From NCBI GenBank assembly GCA_017307735.1, contig JAFKGR010000014.1, forward strand, positions 49,843 through 113,842: a stretch of 64,000 bases of DNA, read 5' to 3'. The stretch's first letter is position 1, and every line of letters starts with the position of its first letter. Both the position numbers and the translations under genes were made by a program. This document shows positions 1 through 8,973 of this stretch, one piece after another. The notes under the pieces were generated by a model. The model was not told the DNA's origin, did no database searches, and saw only the letters and a list, made by a program, of their open reading frames with translations. The DNA comes from Chitinophagaceae bacterium. GTDB lineage: Bacteria; Bacteroidota; Bacteroidia; Chitinophagales; Chitinophagaceae.

Positions 1-66
1 TGACTATTCATTCTCTAATGTAAATTTGGCACTGTCAAAAATGAAAACCAATCCAACCTTTTAAAT

Positions 67-522
67 ATGCGGCTATTTGGATTTATCTTATTGATATCTT
101 TTCCGGCGCTATTGCCTGAGAACACTTTTGCACAGAAAAAAACCCTGTTTAAACCTCCTGTCGTTTTCACTTCAATTGGAATCCGTACAAACGGAGACAG
201 TGTAAAGGTTGAGGAAGGCGTGCAATTGGCGGGCTTACCATTGAAAGTAAAAGATAAGGCCGGAAATGCATATGAAATTGCCAATTACCGGTTTTTGTAC
301 CGGCAAAAGGGATACGTTGAAAATCCGGAAAATGGAAAGATTGAAGTTGTATATACCAATGCCGCTTCCAGATTTGACCACACTCCACTGCCGAAAGTCT
401 GGAAAGAAAACATCGCAAGGCAACTGCAAAAAGGAGAAGAATTTTCCTTCTTCGAAATTTTGGTAAAAGACAAACAGGGAAGATTGTTTTATGCTCCCGA
501 CCTGCATTTATACATTGACTGA
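67..522 (+). CDS. Small secreted protein of unknown function
   Basis: Unrecognised 151-residue protein. Residues 1-22 form a signal peptide (hydrophobic core, cleavage plausible after FAQ), so the product is probably periplasmic or exported. The mature part is a compact, strand-rich sequence with a conserved-looking stretch near residues 75-95 (YRQKG) and a C-terminal FEILVKDKQGRLFYAP segment. That pattern recalls the C-terminal domain of gliding/T9SS protein GldM, but only loosely and from memory. It ends 2 bp before the GNAT gene, so the two are probably co-transcribed. No catalytic motif is visible. Confidence 0.6.
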   Translation: MRLFGFILLISFPALLPENTFAQKKTLFKPPVVFTSIGIRTNGDSVKVEEGVQLAGLPLKVKDKAGNAYEIANYRFLYRQKGYVENPENGKIEVVYTNAASRFDHTPLPKVWKENIARQLQKGEEFSFFEILVKDKQGRLFYAPDLHLYID

Positions 523-524
523 AT

Positions 525-1022
525 ATGGAAATCAGAAAAGCAACCATTGAGGATATTCCGGCCATTATAAAAATTGCACGGATAACATGGCCTGTTGCTT
601 ATAAAAATATCCTGTCTGAAGAACAACTGAAATACATGCTGGATAAATTTTACGATCCGGAAGAATTAAAAAATCAAATTGAAACAGGTCAGTATTTTAT
701 TCTTGCACTTGATGAAAACAATGTCATAGCAGGCTTCGCATCCTTTGGAAAATCCGAAGACACTCCCGGCACTTTTCATCTTCACAAACTTTATGTGCTT
801 CCCGAATTTCAAAAATTACATGCAGGAAGAATGTTATTGGATTATGCAATTGAAGAAACACGCAGGCTTGGCGTTCAGGAAATTAATCTAAACGTAAACC
901 GGTTTAATAATGCACGATATTTCTATGAAAAACTCGGATTCAAAATCGTACGCACAGTTGACAATCCGATAGGAAACGGATACTTCATGAACGATTTTAT
1001 TATGACTAAAAAACTCGTTTGA
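525..1022 (+). CDS. GNAT family N-acetyltransferase
   Basis: 165-residue cytoplasmic acetyl-CoA-dependent acyltransferase of the GNAT superfamily, a typical single-domain length. The N-terminal beta strand and helix (EIRKATIEDIPAIIKIA) are standard. The acetyl-CoA-binding motif A region lies around residues 88-112 (LYVLPEFQKLHAGRMLL), followed by motif B with N-x-x-A-x-x-FYEKLGFK near residues 122-135. The substrate cannot be predicted: relatives acetylate small amines, peptides or antibiotics. It follows the preceding secreted-protein gene by 2 bp and converges with brkB on the other strand, with a 2-bp gap. Confidence 0.9.
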   Translation: MEIRKATIEDIPAIIKIARITWPVAYKNILSEEQLKYMLDKFYDPEELKNQIETGQYFILALDENNVIAGFASFGKSEDTPGTFHLHKLYVLPEFQKLHAGRMLLDYAIEETRRLGVQEINLNVNRFNNARYFYEKLGFKIVRTVDNPIGNGYFMNDFIMTKKLV

Positions 1023-1024
1023 AA

Positions 1025-1963
1025 TTATTTTGAATTTCTTCTCTCCCGCCGGGTTTCCAAAGAATGGACACTCAGATTAACCATAAAGCCAATAAAAGCA
1101 GCCAGTGAATTCAGGTAAACCATTATCATAATTACCATCACACTTCCAATTGACCCGTACAGAATATTATAACTTCCGAAGTTGTTTACAAAAAAACTAA
1201 ATCCGACTGTAACGATAATACTCAATGCCGTGGCAACAACTGCTCCCGGACTGAATAGTCTCCATCTTTTGGTAGTGGAAGGTGCATATCTGTAAATAAA
1301 ACCGAAGGAAAAAAAAATAAGCAGGCCAATAGCAATCCACCTGGCTACCAGAATCAGAGAGGTAACAGAATCGTTGTGGACACCCATCCACCTCAGAATT
1401 TTTGTTTGAAGGAAAAGAAGCAACAGCGTACCCAATAACAGCCCAAACAACATTAAAGTGAGGCCAACCGCTTTCATTCTTTGTTTGATTCCTTTGAGCG
1501 TTCGAAAACCGATATAATCCTTCCTGTTAAATGACCGCATCAGGCCCATCACACCATTGCTGGCAAAAAACAGAGAAAGGATAACAGTGAAAGACATGAT
1601 CCCGATCTTGGAACCATCAATAAAACTGTCGACAAAACTGATCAGTTGCCTGTTGTAAACCTGAGAAGGTATGATGTCGCGGATTAGCGCATGCAATTGT
1701 AACCTGATGCCCCGCTTAGAAAAGAACGGAAGGTTTGGGATAAGGGTAAAAATAAAAAGACATGTCGGAGGGAGGGACATGATAAAATTATAAGAAATAG
1801 CAGCCGCCCTTTCATAAAATCCCTGCATGTCAAAATTGTGGCGGATGAATTGCACGATATCGAAAACAGACTGGCCCTGAAAACCTGGTGGTTTCCACTT
1901 TCGGCTCCAGCGGTTAAAATTTTGAAACGCAGGAATATTTTTTCTTACGGTCTTTTTATTCAA
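1025..1963 (-). CDS. YihY/BrkB family inner-membrane protein
   Basis: 312-residue polytopic membrane protein of the YihY/virulence factor BrkB family, formerly mis-called ribonuclease BN. About six hydrophobic segments follow a basic cytoplasmic N-terminus of about 50 residues. The family signature around residues 50-65 (ERAAAISYNF) and the later GSIGSVMVIMIMVYLNSLAAFIG segment are visible. The role is unproven in the family; transport has been suggested. The start codon is TTG and overlaps the mltG stop by 8 bp, indicating translational coupling. Mature function in envelope biology would fit its partner, but this is inference. Confidence 0.85.
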   Translation of the reverse strand: MNKKTVRKNIPAFQNFNRWSRKWKPPGFQGQSVFDIVQFIRHNFDMQGFYERAAAISYNFIMSLPPTCLFIFTLIPNLPFFSKRGIRLQLHALIRDIIPSQVYNRQLISFVDSFIDGSKIGIMSFTVILSLFFASNGVMGLMRSFNRKDYIGFRTLKGIKQRMKAVGLTLMLFGLLLGTLLLLFLQTKILRWMGVHNDSVTSLILVARWIAIGLLIFFSFGFIYRYAPSTTKRWRLFSPGAVVATALSIIVTVGFSFFVNNFGSYNILYGSIGSVMVIMIMVYLNSLAAFIGFMVNLSVHSLETRRERRNSK

Positions 1964-2990
1964 TATCTGATTTCTGTTGTTGCATTTTTTCTAAACTGTC
2001 AAGTGCTTTTTGATAGGCCTTCGCATTTGTAAGGTGTTCAGCATAAGTCTCAGAAAAATTGGAATACCCGCTAAAATCAGGCTTCGCAACAAAATACAAA
2101 AAATTTGTTTGAGGTGCGTTCAAAACTGCATCTATCGTCTTGATCGAAGGGGTACAAATAGGTCCGGGAGGAAGCCCCGGATTCCGATAGGTATTAAATG
2201 GGGACGATACCCCCAGAAGATTGTGATAGATTCTTTTGATGGAAAAATCCTTCACTGCAAATTTGATTGTCGGATCAGCCGCCAGTGGCATTCCTTTTTT
2301 CAAACGGTTAATATAAACGCTCGCAATCTTGCCTTTGTCATTGTCTTTATTGGTTTCTTCTTCTACGATACTGGCCAACGTATAAACCTGTTCAGGAGTA
2401 AGGTTATGTTCTGACGCCAGTTTTAATCTTGCGTCATTCCAAAACTTTTCCTTCTCCCTGATAAATTTCTCAAATACTTTATTCATGCTCGCTGTCCAAA
2501 AATACGTGTAGGTATCCGGAAAAACATCTGTCAGAACCGTGTTTGTATCTACCTTAAATTTCTTCAGCGAATCATTGTTATTCAGAAATTCCAAAGCACG
2601 CAAAGAGTCAATCTCAAGATATCGGCCTATTTTTCCGGCAAGGTCCTCTTTCGTCCGGATCTTGGTAATTACCAAATTCACAGATTCCTGTCTTCCGGAA
2701 CGCAAATTTCGTACGAGGCGGTAAATACTCATACCGTTGCCGACTTTGTACTTTCCCGGTTTTACATTTTCAGGCAGTTTGGCATAACCGGCAAGTTTAT
2801 CAAAAACATAAAATGAACTGATCAGTTCATTTTTTTTCAGGCTGTCTTTTAATTGGGCAAAAGTGGCATGGGAAGGAATATACAGAAACTTGTGTTTCGG
2901 ATTATTTACGGCAGGGCCGAACACCTTCCAAAGTATCAAACCCGCAGCAATGACTATTAAAATAATCAAATAACTGATTGCTCTTCTCAT
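1956..2990 (-). CDS. mltG: Endolytic murein transglycosylase MltG
   Basis: 344-residue YceG-like enzyme that cleaves nascent peptidoglycan glycan strands at the inner membrane and so sets strand length. Residues 5-25 form one N-terminal membrane anchor. A LysM-like subdomain follows (about 37-100). The catalytic domain carries the ASIVEEET motif, with the likely catalytic Glu at 210, then the conserved VYINRL and ADPTIKFA blocks (225-247). Length matches the family. It is the first gene of a two-gene minus-strand unit with the brkB-type gene. The next upstream gene, secG, is separated by a terminator, so mltG must have its own promoter in 2991-3076. Confidence 0.95.
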   Translation of the reverse strand: MRRAISYLIILIVIAAGLILWKVFGPAVNNPKHKFLYIPSHATFAQLKDSLKKNELISSFYVFDKLAGYAKLPENVKPGKYKVGNGMSIYRLVRNLRSGRQESVNLVITKIRTKEDLAGKIGRYLEIDSLRALEFLNNNDSLKKFKVDTNTVLTDVFPDTYTYFWTASMNKVFEKFIREKEKFWNDARLKLASEHNLTPEQVYTLASIVEEETNKDNDKGKIASVYINRLKKGMPLAADPTIKFAVKDFSIKRIYHNLLGVSSPFNTYRNPGLPPGPICTPSIKTIDAVLNAPQTNFLYFVAKPDFSGYSNFSETYAEHLTNAKAYQKALDSLEKMQQQKSDIE

Positions 2991-3076
2991 ACAAATGAAT
3001 TCTAAAATATCAAATCAAATTCAAAAGCCAAATTTTATTTTATGATGGTTTACCAGACGGTTAAAATCACTGATAT

Positions 3077-3106
3077 TAAAAAACCCTGCAGTTTTCAAAG
3101 CAGGGT
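3077..3106 (-). terminator. Rho-independent terminator of the miaB-secG operon
   Basis: On the minus strand a 7-bp perfect stem (ACCCTGC at 3106-3100 paired with GCAGGGT at 3089-3083) with a 10-nt loop is followed directly by a run of six T. It sits 29 bp past the secG stop codon and before the mltG start, so it separates the two transcription units. Confidence 0.85.
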
Positions 3107-3134
3107 AAAGATTTATGGTCAATTAATTGAACTT

Positions 3135-3515
3135 CTATTGGGCAGGCGGCGGCAGCGGTTGAGATGGCTGGGGTGTTGTGGACTGCTGAGAGGGAGCTGC
3201 CGGCAACTGCTGGGTATTGCCCTGAGGAGCCAGAGGCTGGCCAACCGGGGCTTCCTGAAAAATCTGCTGGCTTGAATTCGGGCCCGCCGATTTTGGAATA
3301 AACAAAGTAGATGTTATACTGAGAAAAGCAATAATCCCGGCAAAAATCCAGGTTCCTTTTTCAAGTACATCATTGGTCTGGCGTACTCCCATAAACTGGT
3401 TTCCAATGCTTCCAAGAGATGAGGTGAGTCCCCCACCTTTTGGGTTCTGAATTAAAACAATAACTCCCAATGCAATGGAAGAAATAAATATCAGTGCTCC
3501 AAAGATCCACAACAT
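3135..3515 (-). CDS. secG: Preprotein translocase subunit SecG
   Basis: 126-residue SecG, the small non-essential subunit of the SecYEG channel. Two membrane helices are visible (residues 3-22 and 56-76), separated by the loop with the family signature QNPKGGGLTSSLG. The C-terminal tail (about 80-126) is rich in Pro and Gln, a low-complexity extension common in Bacteroidota SecG. It is the last gene of the minus-strand operon, 3 bp after the TPR-like gene, and is followed by a strong terminator. Confidence 0.93.
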   Translation of the reverse strand: MLWIFGALIFISSIALGVIVLIQNPKGGGLTSSLGSIGNQFMGVRQTNDVLEKGTWIFAGIIAFLSITSTLFIPKSAGPNSSQQIFQEAPVGQPLAPQGNTQQLPAAPSQQSTTPQPSQPLPPPAQ

Positions 3516-3518
3516 ATA

Positions 3519-4532
3519 TTAATCGTTTATAAGGCTTTCAATTTTGGCGGCAAAGTACGCACTTTTGGACGGATTCATCAAACTTAATTTCCTGTATATT
3601 TCAACCGCTTTATCCTTTCTGTTTTGTTTAACAAGAACCTCAGCCATGGCTTCTGTAAGAATGCCTTCCTCTCTGTTGCTTACCTCTGATTCATTTCTGA
3701 TGATCCGCTCCACGGCCTCATCCTGTTCAGGTAATTTTCCATGCAATCTCTTCATGCTTTTTAACCAGCCGGTGAAACTTTTGACCTGTTGAGCCAACTT
3801 ATCTTCTTTGAAATCATCTTCATTCATTTTAATTCCCTGAGATGCAAAATAATCTACCGTATGCAAGGGTTCAAAGGGCAATGAAACTTCCTTCTCCTTT
3901 TTTATATCTACTTCATTTTCCGGATTGACAAATTCTTCAGATGGTTCTTCTATTTCTTCCTTTTCAATTTCTTTAACCGGAGCTGGTTGGTTTTCATCCT
4001 GCTGCTCTGTTTCTTCCTCAGAACTTAAAGATGAAAGTGTAATATTTTCAGTAATCATTTTTTCATCAGCAGAAACTGAGGCCTGTGTAGATTCCAAAAC
4101 GGGAGGATGCTCTTCTTCAGCAATCTCATTGATTTCAGGTTTCGCAGGCTTTTCTTCCTCTTTTGAATCCTGATCCGTAATATTTTCTTCCTGACTTATT
4201 TCAGGAATCGAATCGGACAAAGGTTCTTTTTCTGAAACCGGTTCCTCATCGGCTATTTCCTTTTCAACAATTTCTTTTAAAGAATCATCAACCTCTCCTC
4301 CTCTTTCTAAATAAGTCAATACAAATTCGTACCATGGGAAGTTTCCAGTATAAAAAGCAAGTTGTTGTTTCAGATTTTCTGCATCAGGATGATTTTCCTG
4401 TATTTTCTTTTTAAGAAGTAATAATCTGGCGAGGCTGCTGGCGGGCGCATTTTGGACTATTTCCTCAATGTCTCCATCTTTTTCTGAAAGGGATTTCAGC
4501 AATTCTTCTATGTCGCTTGATGTCGCTTTCAT
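3519..4532 (-). CDS. Acidic protein with C-terminal TPR-like segment, unknown function
   Basis: 337-residue soluble protein of unknown function, without a signal peptide. The N-terminal part (1-85) is helical. Residues 90-225 are a strongly acidic Glu/Ser/Pro-rich linker, probably disordered. The C-terminal part (225-337) has helix pairs ending in VLVKQNRKDKAVEIYRKLSLMNPSKSAYFAAKIESL, which looks like one tetratricopeptide repeat. It sits between lptE and secG with gaps of 11 and 3 bp. The arrangement with lptE/secG is familiar in Chitinophagaceae, so an envelope-linked role is possible, but that is inference. Confidence 0.75.
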   Translation of the reverse strand: MKATSSDIEELLKSLSEKDGDIEEIVQNAPASSLARLLLLKKKIQENHPDAENLKQQLAFYTGNFPWYEFVLTYLERGGEVDDSLKEIVEKEIADEEPVSEKEPLSDSIPEISQEENITDQDSKEEEKPAKPEINEIAEEEHPPVLESTQASVSADEKMITENITLSSLSSEEETEQQDENQPAPVKEIEKEEIEEPSEEFVNPENEVDIKKEKEVSLPFEPLHTVDYFASQGIKMNEDDFKEDKLAQQVKSFTGWLKSMKRLHGKLPEQDEAVERIIRNESEVSNREEGILTEAMAEVLVKQNRKDKAVEIYRKLSLMNPSKSAYFAAKIESLIND

Positions 4533-4543
4533 TATAAACCCAA

Positions 4544-5068
4544 TTACCAGTTAGAAAATATTCTGTTAAAGATAGCATCCGAAACGTTCTTGACGATCTT
4601 ATCCCCCAATTGTTGTTCTGCCTGCTGCAGAGTCAGATCAGCATTGAAATCGTAATTACTTGTAAGATCTGCTTCAAAATTTTTCTTTGCATCCTGGGAA
4701 TCCTTAAAATCCAGATGGAAGGTCACATTCAACCGGTTGGTACCTGCCTGTTGGTTGGCCACACCACTGGTGGTCACCGAATAATCAGAAACATAACCAC
4801 TGATATCATAATCACCCATTTCACCGGTAACTTCTCTTAACCTGGTCAGGCTAATCACTTTCTGCCTCATCTGCTCGGTCAGTTGTGGGGCAAATTGCGG
4901 ATTTACATATCTGGCCCTGTTATCAAATGCATTCAGACTGAAAGTTTTTATTTCAGGCGGGATGGGAGATACATCTTTGAAACTGTATTTGCAGGTAGCA
5001 AATACCATCGTGGAAAATACCACTAAAATGACCGGATAAAAGAGAAACTTATTTTTCAAAGTATTCAT
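4544..5068 (-). CDS. lptE: LPS-assembly lipoprotein LptE family
   Basis: 174-residue outer-membrane lipoprotein that would plug the LptD barrel and help insert lipopolysaccharide at the cell surface. The N-terminus is a lipoprotein signal (lipobox FATC, lipidated Cys at about 26). Residues 26-80 hold the typical Bacteroidota LptE pattern (YSFKDVSPIPPEIKTF and LTEQMRQKV), then the YDISGYVSDY and LNVTFHLDFKD strands and a C-terminal helix. It lies between the sigma-54 activator (11-bp gap) and the acidic TPR-like gene. Confidence 0.88.
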   Translation of the reverse strand: MNTLKNKFLFYPVILVVFSTMVFATCKYSFKDVSPIPPEIKTFSLNAFDNRARYVNPQFAPQLTEQMRQKVISLTRLREVTGEMGDYDISGYVSDYSVTTSGVANQQAGTNRLNVTFHLDFKDSQDAKKNFEADLTSNYDFNADLTLQQAEQQLGDKIVKNVSDAIFNRIFSNW

Positions 5069-5079
5069 TTTAATTACGT

Positions 5080-6312
5080 CTATTCATTAATGTTATACTC
5101 CTTCAGTTTCCGGTAAAGGGTTCTCTCACTGATTCCAAGTTCACTCGAAGCCTCTCTCCTTTTTCCTTTATGTTTCCGGAGTGCTTTAACGATCAAATCC
5201 TTTTCAGCATCCATGATATTCAGGGATTCTTCCACCACTTGTGGCTCAACGATTTTATTTTCTCCCTCATGAGTTTGAGCAGGGTTCTGAATTACGAATG
5301 GCTTGGGAGTTGTCAATACCGGTTGAGGTTCAGGATATGCAAATGCCGGTTGATTATCGAAGGCTTTCTTTCTGTCTGCGAGTTCAGGATTTTGCAATAT
5401 TTCAAAAAACATTTTTTTCAAATCTGTTACATCTTTCTTTACATCAAAAAATAATTTGTAAAGAATCTCCCTTTCATTGGCAAATTCATATCCTGAATTA
5501 TTATTTGCAAGAACCGGTAAAAAGTTGGCCTTTACTTCCGGCAATAACTTTTTCAGGATTTCAGCATTTACCTCTTGTCCCCTTGCCAACACAGAAACCT
5601 GTTCTGCTACATTTTTCAACTGTCTTACATTTCCGGGCCACGGATATTCTTCCAAAACTTTCCAGGCATCATCGGTCAACTGCAAAGGTTCAGAACGGTA
5701 ACGATCAGAAAAATCAGAAGCAAATTTTCTAAACAGCAATGCAATGTCTTCTTTTCTGTCTCTCAAAGATGGTACCCTGATGGGAACCGTATTTAATCTG
5801 TAATACAAGTCTTCACGAAATCTGCCTGTATGAATAAAATCAAGTAAGTCTTTATTAGATGCGGCAATGATTCTGACATCTGTTTTCTGCACTTTGCTCG
5901 AACCCACCCTGATGTATTCTCCGGATTCAAGCACTCTCAAAAGCCTCGCCTGTGTGCCGAGTGGCAATTCCGCAATTTCATCCAGGAAAATCGTACCTCC
6001 GTTTACCGTTTCAAAATATCCTTTCCTGCTATCCACAGCTCCGGTAAAAGATCCTTTTTCATGTCCGAACAATTCCGAGTCAATTGTTCCCTCAGGTATG
6101 GCTCCACAGTTGACGGCTATGAACTGATTGTGTTTTCTTGAAGAGAGCGAATGGATAATATGGGAAAAAACTTCCTTACCCACTCCGCTTTCACCGCTGA
6201 TCAATACGCTCAGGTCGGTGTTGGCTACCTGAACGGCCACATCGAGCGCATAATTCAATACCGGTGAATTTCCTATAATTCCGAATCTGTTTTTTATTGC
6301 CTGCTTATCCAT
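5080..6312 (-). CDS. Sigma-54-dependent transcriptional activator without a receiver domain
   Basis: 410-residue bacterial enhancer-binding protein. The AAA+ domain starts at residue 10: Walker A GESGVGKE (40-47), the sigma-54 contact loop GSFTGA (87-92, the usual GAFTGA with Ser) and Walker B FLDE (109-112). A Fis-type helix-turn-helix ends the protein (about 368-410, RREASSELGISERTLYRKL). There is no receiver, GAF or PAS sensor at the N-terminus, so activity must be controlled by partners or expression. It lies 18 bp after miaB and 11 bp before lptE. This gene order is familiar in Bacteroidota, but the targets are unknown. Confidence 0.92.
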   Translation of the reverse strand: MDKQAIKNRFGIIGNSPVLNYALDVAVQVANTDLSVLISGESGVGKEVFSHIIHSLSSRKHNQFIAVNCGAIPEGTIDSELFGHEKGSFTGAVDSRKGYFETVNGGTIFLDEIAELPLGTQARLLRVLESGEYIRVGSSKVQKTDVRIIAASNKDLLDFIHTGRFREDLYYRLNTVPIRVPSLRDRKEDIALLFRKFASDFSDRYRSEPLQLTDDAWKVLEEYPWPGNVRQLKNVAEQVSVLARGQEVNAEILKKLLPEVKANFLPVLANNNSGYEFANEREILYKLFFDVKKDVTDLKKMFFEILQNPELADRKKAFDNQPAFAYPEPQPVLTTPKPFVIQNPAQTHEGENKIVEPQVVEESLNIMDAEKDLIVKALRKHKGKRREASSELGISERTLYRKLKEYNINE

Positions 6313-6330
6313 TTGTATTCACTTTCTTTT

Positions 6331-7770
6331 TTAAACTGCCATTGCTTTTTCCTTGTGCACAACCTTTCCTATCAAAGTTCCGGCTGTACAATCTGTAATC
6401 AATACATCTGCGTAATCTCCTTTTTGTATGATTCCGTCTTTTTCAAAAACCACCATTTTATTACTGTCGCATCTGCCTGCCCATTGATTTTTATCTTTTC
6501 TCGAATTGGCCTCAACCAACACTCTCAATGTCCTACCCACTTCTTTCTGCATGCTCAACAGAGAATACTTACGGTTCTTTTCGATTACTTCAGAGAGCCT
6601 TCTCTTCTTTACTTCAAGAGGTACATCATCCTCAAACCTGCGTGCAGCAAGTGTTCCGGGCCTTTCACTGTAATAATACATATAAGCCAGATCGTATTTG
6701 CAATAATCAAATAAACTCAATGTCTCCTGATGGTCTTCTTCTGTTTCGGTACAAAATCCGGAAATGGTATCTGTGCTCAACCCGCAATCAGGAATGATTT
6801 CTCTGATTCTGTCCACTTTGGAAATATACCATTCACGGGTGTAAGTTCTGTTCATCAGTTGAAGTAATCGTGTGCTCCCGCTCTGAACCGGCAGATGGAT
6901 ATAGTTGCAAATATTATCGTACTTGCGAATTGTAAACAATACCTCATCTGTAATATCCTTCGGATGCGAAGTTGAAAATCTCACCCTTAGCAAAGGAGAA
7001 ATCAAAGCCACTTTTTCCAGCAGATTTGCAAAAGAAACAGTTTTGTTGATTGCAGCATCATACCATTGGTAGCTGTCCACATTCTGGCCGAGAAGTGTTA
7101 CCTCTCTATATCCATTTTCAAACAGTTCGGTACACTCACGAATCACGGAATCTGCGTCGCGGCTGCGTTCTCTTCCACGTGTAAACGGAACCACACAAAA
7201 ACTGCACATATTATTGCAACCTCTCATTATACTCACAAAGGCTGTGACACCATTGCTGTTGAGCCGGATGGGAGAAATATCGCCATACGTTTCTTCTCTG
7301 CTCAACAATACATCCACACCCTTTTGACCGCTTTCTGCTTCTTTAATGAGTGCGGGAAGGCTCCGGTATGCATCGGGCCCAACCACAATATCCACGAGCT
7401 TCTCTTCCTCAAGAAACTTCGATTTCAGCCGTTCTGCCATACAACCCAGTACACCGATGAGGAGACCTGGTTTGGTCTTTTTAAGCTTTCTGAATTCGGT
7501 CAATCTTTTTCTGACGGTAGTTTCTGCTTTTTCCCTGACCGCACAGGTGTTGATAAATATTAAATCTGCATGGGTAAAATCCTGTGTAATTCCCATTCCT
7601 ACTTTCCGGAGAATGGAGGCAACAACTTCACTGTCGGCAAAGTTCATGGCACATCCATAACTTTCTATGTAAAAATATTTGGAAACATGGGCATTGGGTT
7701 CACTTTGCCCCTTCAGGGCTTCTCCCTGCCTGCTTTCGTCGTGAAATTTAGTAGGTTGCATATCAATCAT
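6331..7770 (-). CDS. miaB: tRNA-2-methylthio-N6-dimethylallyladenosine synthase MiaB
   Basis: Radical-SAM methylthiotransferase that adds the 2-methylthio group to i6A37 of tRNAs reading UNN codons. Domain order is complete: UPF0004 domain with three Cys ligands ([26 protein letters not shown]), radical SAM domain with the CxxxCxxC cluster motif (GCNNMCSFC), and a C-terminal TRAM domain. I place the start at the ATG ending at 7770; a second in-frame ATG at 7797 would add nine residues. It leads the minus-strand operon that continues through the sigma-54 activator, lptE and secG. Confidence 0.96.
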   Translation of the reverse strand: MIDMQPTKFHDESRQGEALKGQSEPNAHVSKYFYIESYGCAMNFADSEVVASILRKVGMGITQDFTHADLIFINTCAVREKAETTVRKRLTEFRKLKKTKPGLLIGVLGCMAERLKSKFLEEEKLVDIVVGPDAYRSLPALIKEAESGQKGVDVLLSREETYGDISPIRLNSNGVTAFVSIMRGCNNMCSFCVVPFTRGRERSRDADSVIRECTELFENGYREVTLLGQNVDSYQWYDAAINKTVSFANLLEKVALISPLLRVRFSTSHPKDITDEVLFTIRKYDNICNYIHLPVQSGSTRLLQLMNRTYTREWYISKVDRIREIIPDCGLSTDTISGFCTETEEDHQETLSLFDYCKYDLAYMYYYSERPGTLAARRFEDDVPLEVKKRRLSEVIEKNRKYSLLSMQKEVGRTLRVLVEANSRKDKNQWAGRCDSNKMVVFEKDGIIQKGDYADVLITDCTAGTLIGKVVHKEKAMAV

Positions 7771-8025
7771 CAGACAACAAAATTTAGGGAAGCGCAAATA
7801 TAGCTAATTGTAATGACCGGATGTCTTATTGTCAGGTGTCGGAATTCAGAAGGAAAAGCAAAAAATTGAGGTGATGAGGGCTGAATTATTCTTTCGGCAT
7901 TGGAAGCAAAAAATATTTGGCGGCAACCGTTAATAATGCTTCGGTTAAAACCTATTCACGTATAAATCTTTGCATGGGTAACAAAAGAATTTTCCAAATT
8001 TTGATAAACCATTTTCATTTCACTC

Positions 8026-8943
8026 CTACTCCTCAAACGAAAGTATTAACATAGATACAACGGCCAAAATCATTCCGATGATTACAATATAATGGGGAAC
8101 CACCTGATAAAGAATCAGAGATATGATAACAGTCAATACCGGAGCTGCTGCATTGGTAAGCGGACTTACCACAATGGCTCTCCCGTACCTGAATGCATAA
8201 ACAAGTGTGAGTGCACCGATAGAATTGAGAATTTGTATCCCAAAAGCCGAGAACGGGCCTTTCAATCCCCAATTGATGGGTTGAGAAAAATCTGTCATCC
8301 ACAACGCAAGCGGGGCAAGGAACAAACCGCTTAGCATCATGTAAAAGAAAATACTTTCGGCATTCATGGTTTTGTTGGCAAACCGCATAAAATAAGCCTG
8401 AACACCCCAGGCAAAAAATACTATCAGTGCATAAATCAACCAGAGAAATCCCGATTCCGTTCCCTGTCCACTCTGATAAGAAAGAAAGGGAATCGCTGCC
8501 AATGCAAGTAAAATTCCCAACCAACCCCTGAACGAAGCCTTTTCTTTTAAGAATAAAACCGAAAGTAAAATAGTAATTACGGGAGAAAGCGAGATAATCG
8601 GAAAAATCAAATACGCCGGTCCGTGCGCAATGGCTCCGGTAAACAAAATCAATTGCCCTCCTGCGCCGGTAATTCCGATCAACAAACCAAAGAAAATTGA
8701 TTTTTTGCCTTTATCCAATTTCCATCCGATTTGCTTAAGTGCAATGATAGCCGGAATAATCATCGTGATTGACCATACTACGTAAATCAAGGTTTCAGGA
8801 AATCCTGCTTTCTGTGGCTGATCAATCAATGCTCCCCATAAGCCCCAGAATATCGTTGTAACCAGCGCATAAAACAACCAACCTTTTTTCCTCCCTGTTT
8901 TTTGGGAAGGAATATTTCCAGTTGAATTCTCAGCTATTTCCAA
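8026..8943 (-). CDS. EamA/DMT-family permease, candidate sugar transporter of the GalNAc locus
   Basis: 305-residue inner-membrane protein with ten hydrophobic segments arranged as two EamA repeats (about 25-155 and 165-303), the drug/metabolite transporter superfamily. Family members move amino acids, nucleotide sugars and other small solutes; specificity cannot be read from sequence. The apparent start is TTG. It lies 30 bp after the GH36-like gene on the same strand and ends the minus-strand arm of the GalNAc locus. As no other inner-membrane sugar transporter or PTS is present there, it is the local candidate for monosaccharide uptake (inference). Confidence 0.8.
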   Translation of the reverse strand: MEIAENSTGNIPSQKTGRKKGWLFYALVTTIFWGLWGALIDQPQKAGFPETLIYVVWSITMIIPAIIALKQIGWKLDKGKKSIFFGLLIGITGAGGQLILFTGAIAHGPAYLIFPIISLSPVITILLSVLFLKEKASFRGWLGILLALAAIPFLSYQSGQGTESGFLWLIYALIVFFAWGVQAYFMRFANKTMNAESIFFYMMLSGLFLAPLALWMTDFSQPINWGLKGPFSAFGIQILNSIGALTLVYAFRYGRAIVVSPLTNAAAPVLTVIISLILYQVVPHYIVIIGMILAVVSMLILSFEE

Positions 8944-8973
8944 GGAAGAAAAATTTAGTTGATTATGATTTTA

